From Sandaracinus amylolyticus (GTDB taxonomy: Bacteria; Myxococcota_A; Polyangia; Polyangiales; Sandaracinaceae), in the NCBI RefSeq assembly GCF_021631985.1, contig NZ_CP070225.1, forward strand, positions 248,001-312,000: 64,000 nt of DNA. Direction: 5' to 3'. Made by a program: the position numbers and the translations under genes. Each line of letters begins with the position of its first letter. The stretch's first letter is position 1. Positions 34,801 through 42,373 of the stretch are shown piece by piece. The notes below the pieces were generated by a model. The model was not told the origin of the DNA and searched no databases. It saw only the letters and a list, made by a program, of their open reading frames with translations.

Positions 34801-35183
34801 AGGCGTACCGCGACCAGCTCGCGATGTTCATCATCCCGATCGAAGAGCAGGCGCTGCAGGCGTACGAGGGCGGCTACCAGCAGGCGATCGAGCTGCGCAT
34901 CTTCAACTCGTGGACCGCGCAGCTCCGCGAGGGCCTCACGCGGCTGAACGACGTGCAGTACCCGCCGTTCCGCGAGATGGGCGCGGACATCGTCGAGGGC
35001 GTGCCGCTCCCGCCGCCGCAGCCGCTCGACGGACTGCGCCGCGGCGAGCCCGCCGCGCCCGAGAGCGCGCCCGGCGCCGCGGCGGCGCCGACTCCGACGA
35101 CGACGACGACGGGCGGAGAAGCGACGCAGGGCGAGCGCCCGCGCGAAGAGCGCGGCACTCGGCGCCGCCGCCGATCGCGCTGA
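31815..35183 (+). CDS. Large exported TPR protein
   Basis: A 1122-residue protein with a signal peptide (cleavage after SPASAQ). Almost its whole length is TPR or Sel1-like helical repeats: TPR phrases such as ALALYRRILRDFPQSRFVPDAHMALAE recur through about residues 110-860. The final 60 residues are low-complexity. Large periplasmic TPR proteins of this size occur in gliding/secretion complexes of myxobacteria (AgmU/GltD type) and would act as scaffolds. The ATG overlaps the preceding stop (ATGA). A dispersed repeat follows its stop. Specific GltD identity is only suggested. Confidence 0.6.
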   Translation: MKRVLVLSLLLSLASPASAQRGQAGSRFQTPAAESRIETEGPSDEERAQLRGDDDSGAPEDLEERLYLRERPDALGSAAREWHDAQLETLLHDRERLAGERRDQAIALLEEFVREEPETAAEMPDALLRLAELRWELARSQYLERFAAWQQVPEENRGTEPAPDYRPAITLYDRILEHHRDYDRYDFVLYMKAFALTELQDLEGALALYRRILRDFPQSRFVPDAHMALAEAAFANLEFEAALPEFEQVLRYRDSELYDMALFKSAWCLWRMNRTTEAATRFRQVLDLGRDRGQLTSAQRRRLRDLQSEALDYLIQVFTEDERNTAQDVFRFLEEIGGERYAGRVLSRLSLRYMDDARYDQGIAAYRLLLEMEPANEDAPLWAQQIAAGYAALDDSQHTLEALTALAEGYLPGGAWAQQQSDPEVVEAARVRIERAVRVRAMRWHELGQRDNQRTRFEWAERGYDLYLEHFPESESAYNLHFYRAEILFHRLERYPEAGDEYLAAAHRNPQGEHTRDALYNAIGAFERVREGQLETCTRTRGTAPPRTPAQAPAQPPAEGAPEDPCGETENDVKFSEAIELYVELFPNDPDLPEILFRQGRLYYDRGIYDPAVRLFGQLLERFPQSEYAATAGELILDSFNRAQDYANIETWARRLKTAPSFQNAQAQQRLDTLILQAVFALGEQLAGRGEHGEAALAYQRAAEEFPRDPRARQAWYNAGLERQRAGDLAGASSAYDRLIELHPGSNEGALAAWSGAQMMESIAQFSDAARFYEAYGTRFPQGEHAADSLYNAVLLRLAAEDWDDAVRAANAFLERHARDAQADEVSFMLARAHEGAERWTEAARVYTEYARRSRNPDRDVEAQTRLAQVLLRAEDRAGADRALQQAVRTGRGALRRLGERGRYWLAQARYLQGELVLREFEGVQIAGPVDGLRQRLERKSQLLRDASTAFAEVVELRVAELVTAALFQIGRSYELFAQSLREFEVPPNLTEEEDQAYRDQLAMFIIPIEEQALQAYEGGYQQAIELRIFNSWTAQLREGLTRLNDVQYPPFREMGADIVEGVPLPPPQPLDGLRRGEPAAPESAPGAAAAPTPTTTTTGGEATQGERPREERGTRRRRRSR

Positions 35184-35193
35184 AAGAGTGCCC

Positions 35194-35248
35194 AAGAGTC
35201 GGCTCGCCCGCTCAGGGCCCTGCCGTCCACGAGCGATCACGCTCGTTC
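35194..35248 (+). repeat. Dispersed gene-end repeat with hairpin
   Basis: Core (35194-35231) with GCTCGCCCGCTCAGGGCCC, nearly identical to the copies inside the 99-bp duplication, followed by a perfect ACGAGCG-ATCA-CGCTCGT hairpin ending near 35247. It begins 10 bp after the stop of the large TPR gene. The remainder of 35249-35381 shows nothing I can identify. Confidence 0.75.
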
Positions 35249-35381
35249 TTTTCCACCCCGCGATCGAGCAGCGTGCGCGATCGCGCGTGGGCCCCTGGAA
35301 ACTGCGGGCGACTGACGCGACCATCGCGCGCGGGGGGCCGAGGAATTGCGCCTGCGCGACGACGGTAAGAACGGACCGCCC

Positions 35382-35918
35382 ATGCGCCGCGCCCGCGCCC
35401 GCGCTCTGCCCGTCTCGCCGCACGTGCCCGTCTCGCCGCACGTGCCCGTCGCGCTGCACGTGATCCTGCCGCTGCTCGTCGGCGGCGCGATCTACCTCGC
35501 GTGGCGTGACGGCTCCCTGCTCGGATGGCGCTGGGCGGACGCGCTCGGGCTGCGCGAGATCGCGAGCGCGCTGCGCGTCTCGCTGCGCGCGACCGACATC
35601 GTGCTGCCCGAGTGGGCGCGCTTCTCGCTGCCCGATGCGCTCTGGGTCTACGCGCTCACGTGGTCGCTCGCGCGGGTGCACGCGGAGTCGGGCCCGAAGG
35701 AGCGCGCGCTCGCGCTCTTCGTGCCGCTCGCGCTGGGGCCCGGCGCGGAGCTCGCGCAGCTCGCGCGCGTGATGCCGGGCACGTTCGACGTGCTCGACCT
35801 CGCCCTGACCTCCGTCGCGCTCGTCGCGGCGATCTGGACGTCCGGTGGAACGCGCGCTGGCTCGCGTCGCGCGACTGCCTTCACGACCGAGACGCGAGCT
35901 TGGGAGAACGGGTCATGA
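35382..35918 (+). CDS. Small integral membrane protein
   Basis: A 178-residue protein with about four hydrophobic segments (AL HVILPLLVGGAIYLAW region near 30-50, and three more between 80 and 155). The N-terminus carries a three-unit PVSPHV repeat. A VanZ-like fold is possible from the layout (acidic/aromatic helix ends, GPGAELAQL), but I am not sure. The stop overlaps the ATG of the next gene by 4 bp. The ATG at 35382 is chosen although a TTG 36 bp upstream keeps the frame open. Confidence 0.55.
   Translation: MRRARARALPVSPHVPVSPHVPVALHVILPLLVGGAIYLAWRDGSLLGWRWADALGLREIASALRVSLRATDIVLPEWARFSLPDALWVYALTWSLARVHAESGPKERALALFVPLALGPGAELAQLARVMPGTFDVLDLALTSVALVAAIWTSGGTRAGSRRATAFTTETRAWENGS
35409..35462 (+). 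repeat. 18-bp tandem repeat in coding sequence
   Basis: Two exact units and one diverged unit of CCCGTCTCGCCGCACGTG, encoding PVSPHV, PVSPHV, PVALHV just before the first membrane helix. In-frame. Confidence 0.9.
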
Positions 35919-36811
35919 CGAAGAATCGACGGCGCGCGCTCAGCGTGTTGATCGTCGCCGTGTTCGCGGTGCTCGGCACCGCGACGGCGGGCGGGGGCGA
36001 AGAAGGCGCGGCGAGCAGCGGCAGCAACGACGCCGTGAACGCGATGGAGGGGCACTTCCAGTACGGCCAGGCGTGGGGCGAGGGCCCCGAGGCGCAGCAG
36101 ATGGCGCAGACGCTCCTGTCCGATCTCGAGCCCGGCGACTCGGTCGCGGTGCGCGTGATCGACGGTACGCCGCGCCGCGTGGTCGCGCTCGTGAAGTACG
36201 GCGACGCGCAGACCGAGGGCCTCGCCGATCTCGACGATGCGACGCGCCGCCAGCACCTCGACGGCCTGCTCAGCGACCTCGACGCGATCTACGAGACCGG
36301 TGACTCGAACGTCGGCCTCGGCATCCGCGGCACGCTCTTCTACGGCGCGGTCGTGACGCGCCAGCCCGGTCAGGCGCCGCAGTACCAGGTCGGCGCGATC
36401 ATCACGACCGATCCCCTCGAGGCGATCCTCGATGCGGCCGCGACGCCGCCCGCTCCGCCGCGCGCGATCGCGGTCGGCGCGACCGAGAGCGGTCAGCTCC
36501 AGGCCTCGCCCGCGCCGCTGCCGCGTTATCTCCTCACGCTCGCCGCGCCCGCGAACCTGATGACGAACGTGGTGTCGCCCGGGCTCACCGGAGAGCAGGC
36601 GCCGTTCGCGATGATCTGCACCGGTGCGGTGCGCTTCCCTGCATGCGAGACCGCGATGGTCGAGCCGCAATTCGACGATCAGGGCAACCCCGTGTACCGG
36701 CTCGCCGCGGGCGCGTACTCGGTGTTCGTGGTGCCCGGCGACGACTGCGGCGGATCGCCGGTGTGCCCGCCCGCGCAGGCCGGGTACCAGCTGACCGTCA
36801 CGCAGATGTGA
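35915..36811 (+). CDS. Exported hypothetical protein
   Basis: A 298-residue protein with an N-terminal hydrophobic export signal (VLIVAVFAVLGTATAGGG), a central region rich in Asp/Gln and a C-terminal beta-rich domain with paired Cys (ICTG...FPACE; DDCGGSPVCPP). The start has GGGAG and overlaps the membrane protein stop, so the two form a pair. I do not recognise the family. Convergent with the cupin gene, separated by a strong hairpin. Confidence 0.6.
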   Translation: MTKNRRRALSVLIVAVFAVLGTATAGGGEEGAASSGSNDAVNAMEGHFQYGQAWGEGPEAQQMAQTLLSDLEPGDSVAVRVIDGTPRRVVALVKYGDAQTEGLADLDDATRRQHLDGLLSDLDAIYETGDSNVGLGIRGTLFYGAVVTRQPGQAPQYQVGAIITTDPLEAILDAAATPPAPPRAIAVGATESGQLQASPAPLPRYLLTLAAPANLMTNVVSPGLTGEQAPFAMICTGAVRFPACETAMVEPQFDDQGNPVYRLAAGAYSVFVVPGDDCGGSPVCPPAQAGYQLTVTQM

Positions 36812-36820
36812 TCCCATGAG

Positions 36821-36856
36821 CGAGGGTGATGGATCCGCTGCGATCCATCACCCTCG
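36821..36856. terminator. Bidirectional terminator hairpin
   Basis: A perfect 15-bp stem, CGAGGGTGATGGATC paired with its complement, and a 6-nt loop (CGCTGC). It lies exactly between two convergent genes (ends 36811 and 36858). This is the clearest stem-loop in the window. Confidence 0.75.
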
Positions 36857-36857
36857 T

Positions 36858-37352
36858 TCATGATCGCGTCAGCGCCGTGATCACCTGCGCGTGCTGGGGG
36901 AAGCGCGCGATCAGATCGGCGCGCTGCGCGAGCTCGAAGTCCGCGAAGTCGAAGCCCGGCGCGACGGTGCACCCGACGAGCGCCCATTCGCCTTCGCCCT
37001 CGATCGTCGCGCCGAACCACGCGCCCGCTTCGACGACGCCCTGCGGCGCGTGGCCGGGCCCGAGCACGAGATCGCGGCGCGCGCCGTCCTCCCCGATGCA
37101 CACCACGCGCAGCGCGGCGCCCGCGTAGTGGTGCCAGACCTCGTCGCTCGCGATGCGGTGCAGCGCCGAGAACGTGCCGCGCGGGACGAGGAAGTAGATC
37201 GCGGTGGACGCGGCGCGCGGGCCGCGCGGGGTGTCGACCATCGTGCTCGCGCGGTAGGTCTCGCGGTAGAAGCCGCCCTCGGGGTGCGGCGCGAGGCCGA
37301 GGCGCTGCGCGAGCTCGTCGGCGGTGGACCGACTCTCGGTGGGCAGTGTCAT
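36858..37352 (-). CDS. DUF985 cupin-family protein
   Basis: A 164-residue cupin. HPEGGFYRETYR near the N-terminus, ALHRIASDEVWHHYAG in the middle (the cupin metal/His region) and GFDFADFELA at the end match the DUF985/YML079-like family of small beta-barrel proteins with unproven function. ATG 37352 is chosen because the upstream part of the frame overlaps the polymerase gene and lacks homology features. Only 25 bp separate its start from the divergent dinB start. Confidence 0.8.
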   Translation of the reverse strand: MTLPTESRSTADELAQRLGLAPHPEGGFYRETYRASTMVDTPRGPRAASTAIYFLVPRGTFSALHRIASDEVWHHYAGAALRVVCIGEDGARRDLVLGPGHAPQGVVEAGAWFGATIEGEGEWALVGCTVAPGFDFADFELAQRADLIARFPQHAQVITALTRS

Positions 37353-37377
37353 GGCGCGCAGATTAGAGTCCGCGCCT

Positions 37378-38571
37378 GTGTCGCGCGAGGTCGAGCGCAC
37401 CATCCTGCACGTCGACATGGACGCGTTCTATGCGTCGGTCGAGCAGCGCGACGATCCGTCGATCCGCGGCAAGCCGGTGATCGTCGGGGGCGCGGCGCGG
37501 CGCGGTGTGGTGTCGGCTGCGTCGTACGAGGCGCGCACGTTCGGGGTGCGCTCCGCGATGTCGATGGGCGAGGCGATGCGGCGATGCCCGCACGCGATCG
37601 TGGTGTCGCCGCGGCACGATCACTACGCGTCGGTCAGCCGTCAGGTGTTCGCGATCTTCCATCGCTTCACGCCGATGGTCGAAGGGCTCTCGCTCGACGA
37701 GGCGTTCCTCGACGTCGGCGCGAGCCGCGCGCTCTACGGCGACGGCGAGGCGATCGCCGCCCAGATCAAGCGCGCGATCCGCGAGGAGGTCGGGCTCACC
37801 GCGTCGGCGGGCGTCGCACCGTCGAAGTTCGTCGCGAAGATCGCGAGCGATCTGCGCAAGCCCGACGGGCTCGTGGTGGTGCGCGCCGGTGAAGTGCGCG
37901 AGTTCCTCGCGCCGCTGCCGATCGAGCGCATGTGGGGCATGGGCCCGAAGAGCGCGCCGCGCGCGCACGCGGCGGGCTATCACACGCTCGGCGACCTCGC
38001 GCGCGCCGACGACGAGCGGCTCGCGCGCGCGTTCGGCGAGTGGGGCCCCGAGATGGCGCGGCTCGCGCGCGGCGAGGACGAGCGCGACGTCGAGCCCGAG
38101 CGCGAGGCGAAGTCGATCGGCGCCGAGGAGACGTTCGACGACGATCTGCGCGACGAGAACGCGGTCGCGACGAAGCTGCTCTCGCAGAGCTCGCGCGTCG
38201 CGCAGCGGCTGTTCCTCGCGGGGCTCGCGGGGCGCGGCGTGACGGTGAAGCTCAAGTACAGCGACTTCACGCTGAAGACGCGCTCGATGCAGCTCCCCGA
38301 GGCGGTCTCCGACACGACGTCGATCCATCGCGCGGCGCGTGCGCTGCTCGAGCGCTTCGAGCCCTCGCTGCTCGCGCGCAAGGGCGTGCGGCTCAGCGGC
38401 GTGAGCGTGTCGGCGCTGGTGCCGATCGACGAGGCGCGCACGCTCTTCCCCGATCCCGGGGTCGAGCGCGGGCGCAAGCTCGAGGCGGCGCTCGCCGCGC
38501 TGCGCGATCGCGGTGCGGGCGTCACGCGCGCGGCGCTGCTCGGCGAGCGCGACGACGACGACGACGAGTGA
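37378..38571 (+). CDS. dinB: DNA polymerase IV (Y-family)
   Basis: A 397-residue Y-family polymerase. HVDMDAFYASVEQ at the start carries the first metal-binding Asp, SYEARTFGVRSAM is the fingers motif, and SLDEAFLD holds the catalytic Asp-Glu. Helix-hairpin-helix and little-finger regions follow; the C-terminus is a run of Asp, without an obvious beta-clamp motif. It performs translesion synthesis. I prefer the GTG at 37378, which places VERTILHVDMD close to the usual Pol IV start. There is no good Shine-Dalgarno; TTAGAGT lies about 10 bp upstream and may be a -10 element of a leaderless transcript. Confidence 0.93.
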   Translation: MSREVERTILHVDMDAFYASVEQRDDPSIRGKPVIVGGAARRGVVSAASYEARTFGVRSAMSMGEAMRRCPHAIVVSPRHDHYASVSRQVFAIFHRFTPMVEGLSLDEAFLDVGASRALYGDGEAIAAQIKRAIREEVGLTASAGVAPSKFVAKIASDLRKPDGLVVVRAGEVREFLAPLPIERMWGMGPKSAPRAHAAGYHTLGDLARADDERLARAFGEWGPEMARLARGEDERDVEPEREAKSIGAEETFDDDLRDENAVATKLLSQSSRVAQRLFLAGLAGRGVTVKLKYSDFTLKTRSMQLPEAVSDTTSIHRAARALLERFEPSLLARKGVRLSGVSVSALVPIDEARTLFPDPGVERGRKLEAALAALRDRGAGVTRAALLGERDDDDDE

Positions 38572-39330
38572 TCACCCGGGCAGGTGCGCGGCGAAGCGGA
38601 GCCGCACGTAGTCCGCGGTCCACGCGCCGCTCGGGTCGCGCAGCGCCGGCTCGACACGCGCCCGGACGTCCTCGAGGTACGCGGGTCGCTCGGCCTCGGG
38701 CAGCACGCCGGTGAAGCGCTGCGCGAACGTCTCGAGCCAGCCGATCACGTCGCCGGGGAGCGGCGTCGGGCGCGGGAACAGCGCGATCGCGTGCACCTCG
38801 AAGCCCGCGCGCTCGAGCCTCGCCCCGTAGTCCTCGGCGCTCGGGAAGTACCAGGGGCTCGCGGCGCGCCCGTCGTGCCCGCGCGCGTCGAGCGCGTCGA
38901 TCAGCGCGCGATGGATCGTCTCGACGCAGCCGAGCCCGCCGCACTCCGCGACGAAGCGTCCGCCGGGGCGCAGCACGCGCCGCACGCCCGCGATCACCGC
39001 GTCGGCGTCCTTCATCCAGTGGAGCGCCGCGTTGCTGAACACCGCGTCGAACGGCGCTTCGCCCTCGAGCGCGATCGCGTGGCCGTCCATCACCCGCGCG
39101 TCGATTCCGCGCGCGCGTGCTGCGGCGACGAAGGGCTCGCTCGCGTCGATGCCGACGACCTCGCAGCCGAGCTCGACGAGCGCGCGTGTGAGCGCGCCGT
39201 CACCGCAGCCGAGGTCGAGGATGCGCTCGCCGCGTCGCGGCGCGAGCAGCTCCACGACGGGCATTCCGAGGTCCGAGACGAAGCGCGCGTGGGTGTCGTA
39301 CGTGCCGGGATCCCAGGTCTGGCGGGTCAT
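38572..39330 (-). CDS. Class I SAM-dependent methyltransferase
   Basis: A 252-residue methyltransferase with motif I LDLGCGDG, motif II GIDAS, and motif IV FDAVFSNAALHWMKD, the trans-aconitate/UbiE-like arrangement. Substrate unknown; the closest family is trans-aconitate 2-methyltransferase-like. It is convergent with dinB with the two stop codons abutting (TGA|TCA at 38569-38574). Likely the last gene of a short minus-strand group that begins at 40839. Confidence 0.8.
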   Translation of the reverse strand: MTRQTWDPGTYDTHARFVSDLGMPVVELLAPRRGERILDLGCGDGALTRALVELGCEVVGIDASEPFVAAARARGIDARVMDGHAIALEGEAPFDAVFSNAALHWMKDADAVIAGVRRVLRPGGRFVAECGGLGCVETIHRALIDALDARGHDGRAASPWYFPSAEDYGARLERAGFEVHAIALFPRPTPLPGDVIGWLETFAQRFTGVLPEAERPAYLEDVRARVEPALRDPSGAWTADYVRLRFAAHLPG

Positions 39331-39346
39331 GCCGGCGCAGTATGGT

Positions 39347-40075
39347 TCACGGTGCCGCGCGCAGCCGGGCGTGACATGCGCCGCAGGTCGCGACGATGCG
39401 CCCGTAGATCGTCACGCGCTCGTCCATCGTCGTCGCGCTCGCGACGTCGCGCGCGGCGTCGCGCAGTCGCTCTTCGATCTCGCGCAGCCCCGCGGGGCGC
39501 TCTTCGTCGGGTGCGATGTCGCCGCTCAGCGGCGCTTCGGCGAGCACCGACGCGGCGCGATCGAAGCGCTCGGGATCGCGCGTGAGGAGCGCCTCCCACA
39601 TGCGCTCGTTGGCCCACGCGTGACGCTGCATGCGCGGCTCGAGATCCTCGCCCTCGGGGATCGGCGTCTCCTGCCACGCCCACGTCGCGCCCGCCGCTTC
39701 GTGGCAGGCGCCGCAGGTGCCGACGAGCTGCGCGAACGCGGCGCTCGCGGTGTCGAGATCCTCCGCGGCCGAGAGCGCGAGCGCGCGTCGCGGCACCGCG
39801 TCGCCGTGCACGCGCACCGGCGGAGGGAGATCGATCGGCATGCGGAACGCGATCGTCGACGCGATCGTGCGCGTCGCCGCGAGGTCGCCGCGCTGCAGCG
39901 CGCTGCGGGCGACGTCGATCGACTCGAAGCGCTCGTGCATGTGCGCGCGTCGGGTGTCGGCCGAGGCGTGCTCGGGCGCCGCGACCGCGAGTGGCTCGGA
40001 GGTCGCGCCGCCCTCGCACCCCACGACGAGGAGCGTGACCACGATGAGGACGCGTGACGGTATGCGCCGCCACAT
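39347..40075 (-). CDS. Di-c-haem cytochrome lipoprotein
   Basis: A 242-residue exported protein with a lipobox-like VVGCEGG near residue 18 and two CGACH haem c-binding sites, one in the middle and one 10 residues from the C-terminus. The fold is otherwise helical, resembling cytochrome c' or duplicated c-type domains. It could carry electrons at the envelope. ATG 40075 gives a clean signal peptide. It follows the hypothetical gene at 40084-40839 by 8 bp. Confidence 0.75.
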   Translation of the reverse strand: MWRRIPSRVLIVVTLLVVGCEGGATSEPLAVAAPEHASADTRRAHMHERFESIDVARSALQRGDLAATRTIASTIAFRMPIDLPPPVRVHGDAVPRRALALSAAEDLDTASAAFAQLVGTCGACHEAAGATWAWQETPIPEGEDLEPRMQRHAWANERMWEALLTRDPERFDRAASVLAEAPLSGDIAPDEERPAGLREIEERLRDAARDVASATTMDERVTIYGRIVATCGACHARLRAAP

Positions 40076-40083
40076 ATGCGCTG

Positions 40084-40839
40084 TCAGCCGGAGCGCCAGG
40101 CCGAGGGCACCGCCTCGGAGAGCCACCATCGGAACCATGCCTCCGCGCGCGCGGGCGGCTGGTGCGAGCGCGCGTCGGGGACGAGCTCGGGCGGCGCGTC
40201 GAGCCATGCGTAGGCACACAGATCGGGGAGCTCCGTGGTCTCCACGCGCGCGTCGCTGTGAGCGACGAGATCGTGCGCGAGGACGATCGCGCGCAGCGCC
40301 GAGAGCGCGGGATCGGAGGGCGGGATCTCACGCTCGAGCGCGTCGCGGATCGCGTGCACGTTCGCGTCGAGCGCGCCCTCGGAGAGCGCGTCGACCAGCA
40401 CGAGGGGGCGCTCGTCGTCGGCGTGCGTGTGCATCCACATCGGCACGACCGACTGCGCGCAGCGCCACGCGAGCACGGCGTGGCGGCGCATCGCGGGGAG
40501 GTCGCACGGCGCGATCGAGACGCGCGCCGGATCGATCGCGGGGCGCGCGATCGACTCTCCCTCCAGCGCGAGCATCACCCGCGCGCGCGGTGCGTCCGAC
40601 CCGATCACGAGCGCGCCACCATCGCGATCGATCCGCGCCGCGAGATCGGGACGCAGCGCGCGCGCCTCGTCGAGCGCGTCACCACGGAGCACGCGCGGCA
40701 GGACACCGAGCGCGTCCTGCACCGCACGCTGCAGCGCTTCGTCGGGATGCTCCCAGGGCCGCTCGTCGAGCGCGCGCCAGCACGCGTCGAGCGCATCGCG
40801 CAGCGCGTCCGGCAGGTCGGCCCACGAGGACGGGCGCAT
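40084..40839 (-). CDS. Hypothetical protein
   Basis: A 251-residue soluble protein without signal peptide. The first 70 residues are helical; several Trp-rich segments occur at the C-terminus. No motif recognised. First gene of a minus-strand trio (40839 to 38572) and divergent from the zinc-ribbon gene, 27 bp apart. Confidence 0.55.
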   Translation of the reverse strand: MRPSSWADLPDALRDALDACWRALDERPWEHPDEALQRAVQDALGVLPRVLRGDALDEARALRPDLAARIDRDGGALVIGSDAPRARVMLALEGESIARPAIDPARVSIAPCDLPAMRRHAVLAWRCAQSVVPMWMHTHADDERPLVLVDALSEGALDANVHAIRDALEREIPPSDPALSALRAIVLAHDLVAHSDARVETTELPDLCAYAWLDAPPELVPDARSHQPPARAEAWFRWWLSEAVPSAWRSG

Positions 40840-40866
40840 CGGTCGTCATGATACCGTTCGGATCGC

Positions 40867-41208
40867 TTGTCCTCGCGCAAGATCGAGCTGACGTGGGTGT
40901 GCACGAGCTGCGGCCACCGGAACCTCGGGCGCTTCGCGGAGTGCAAGGCGTGCGGGAGCCCGAAGGACGCGTCGGAGCGCTACCAGATGCCGGGCGACAC
41001 ACGCGCGGCGCCCACGGTGAGCGACCCCGCGTTGCTCCGCCTCGCACACGCGGGCGCGAACTGGCGCTGCACGTTCTGCGGCACCGAGAGCCGCGCGCTG
41101 GTCGCGTCGTGCGAGCACTGCGGCGCGCAGCGGGGGCCCGCGGTGAACGTGATCGCGCCGCCGAGCGTGCCGCGCGCGCCGGCGCGAACGAGAGGCCGAC
41201 CGGGCTGA
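40867..41208 (+). CDS. Double zinc-ribbon protein (possibly first part of a frameshifted gene)
   Basis: A 113-residue protein with two RanBP2-like zinc ribbons: WVCTSCGHRNLGRFAECKACG and WRCTFCGTESRALVASCEHCG, each Cys-x2-Cys-x10-12-Cys-x2-Cys. The best start is TTG at 40867, directly before the first ribbon. The C-terminal 25 residues become a low-complexity Arg/Pro stretch up to TGA at 41206. The next frame carries a membrane helix and continues with no gap, so this may be the front of one protein that is split by a frameshift. Confidence 0.65.
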   Translation: MSSRKIELTWVCTSCGHRNLGRFAECKACGSPKDASERYQMPGDTRAAPTVSDPALLRLAHAGANWRCTFCGTESRALVASCEHCGAQRGPAVNVIAPPSVPRAPARTRGRPG

Positions 41209-41210
41209 TC

Positions 41211-42098
41211 GTGATCGGTCTCGGCGTCGCGTTCCTCGGCGCGTGCTTCGTGACCGGGCTCGCGGCGGCGCTGCTCGTCTCGGCGCGCCCGACCGCGGTG
41301 TACGAGCCCTACGTCGAGCCGGGCCCCGAGGTGGTGCGCACCCCGGTCGTCGATCGCGAGTGGAGGACGACCCTGCGCCTCGAGCGACACCGGATCGTGG
41401 AGCGCGAGGGCTTCGCCGAGCAGCGCCCGCCCGACGCGTTCGACGTGACCGAGCTCGGCATGCGGCACCACCACGACGAGCAGGTCCCCGACGGAACCCA
41501 GGAAGAGCAGCTCTGGGAGCAGGTGCCCTACCAGGACGTCGAGACCTACGTGGAGCAGGTGCCGTGCGGCGAGGACTGCATCGACCTGCCGCAGACCTGC
41601 AGCGAGTCGTGCTCCGACGACGGCAACGGCTTCGCGACGTGCACCACGCACTGCACCGGCGGCGGTCGCACCTGCACGCCGCGCACGTGCAGCGAGACGC
41701 GCACGCGGCCGGTCACACGCACGCGGCCCGAGCTGCGCACGCGCACGGTGCCGCGCTTCCGCACCGAGCCGCGCGAGGCGACGTGGTACCGCTGGCGCGT
41801 GCGCGAGTGGCAGGTGGAGCGCACCGCCGAGCGCACCGGGCGCGGTGCCGACGAGCCGACGTGGCCGAGCGAGGACGAGCTCGCGCCGATCGAGGGTGAC
41901 GATCCCTCGCGCTTCGCGCGCGATGCCACGTGGCGCGTGACGCTGCGCGCCGACGCGCAGCGCACCTTCGTGACGACCCCACCGTCGCTCGAGGATCTCG
42001 CGCGCTACCCGATGGGCGCGGAGCGCTGGCTCGAGGTCTATCCGCGCGGCGTGTTCCGCGAGATCGCAGCTCCGCCGGCGGATGCGTCGATACGTTGA
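41211..42098 (+). CDS. Cys-rich membrane-anchored protein
   Basis: A 295-residue protein. The GTG at 41211 is followed by one hydrophobic helix (about 1-24), a polar region with a repeated His/Gln-rich stretch, a Cys cluster (CGEDC, CSESC, CTTHC, CTPRTC) near 115-160, and an Arg/Thr-rich segment. In the frame upstream of the GTG the codons NERPTGLIV continue smoothly into the helix, so translation may really enter from the zinc-ribbon frame 3-40 bp earlier. It is convergent with the small membrane gene at 42125-42373. Confidence 0.55.
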   Translation: MIGLGVAFLGACFVTGLAAALLVSARPTAVYEPYVEPGPEVVRTPVVDREWRTTLRLERHRIVEREGFAEQRPPDAFDVTELGMRHHHDEQVPDGTQEEQLWEQVPYQDVETYVEQVPCGEDCIDLPQTCSESCSDDGNGFATCTTHCTGGGRTCTPRTCSETRTRPVTRTRPELRTRTVPRFRTEPREATWYRWRVREWQVERTAERTGRGADEPTWPSEDELAPIEGDDPSRFARDATWRVTLRADAQRTFVTTPPSLEDLARYPMGAERWLEVYPRGVFREIAAPPADASIR

Positions 42099-42114
42099 TC
42101 AACTCGATCAACGT
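42092..42114. terminator. Hairpin between convergent genes, containing the stop codon
   Basis: A 9-bp perfect stem ACGTTGATC paired with GATCAACGT around a 5-nt loop (AACTC). The TGA of the plus-strand gene (42096-42098) is inside the stem. Likely bidirectional end signal. Confidence 0.55.
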
Positions 42115-42124
42115 GATCCATGCA

Positions 42125-42373
42125 TCAACCCGTCTGCTTCTTCTTGCGCTGCGAGACCACGATCGCCGCGACCACGCCGATCGCGGGCACGCCGAAGCAG
42201 CACGCGAGACCGCACACGAAGCCGAGCGCGCGGCCGATCATCTCGCCGCGCTCGAAGTCGCTCATCGGCTGCTGCGGCGGCGGAGGCTCGGGCAGCGGGC
42301 CGGGCGGGATGTCGGCGGACGCGCTCGACGCGATCAGCGTCGCGAACGCGAGGGCGAGCAGGGCGCGCTTCAT
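42125..42373 (-). CDS. Small exported membrane protein
   Basis: An 82-residue protein: signal-like N-terminus (LALAFATLIASSASA), a Pro-rich spacer, then one membrane helix (GFVCGLACCFGVPAIGVVAAIVV) and a basic tail. It overlaps the stop of the TPR lipoprotein by 4 bp and is therefore probably part of that unit. No family recognised. Confidence 0.6.
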   Translation of the reverse strand: MKRALLALAFATLIASSASADIPPGPLPEPPPPQQPMSDFERGEMIGRALGFVCGLACCFGVPAIGVVAAIVVSQRKKKQTG

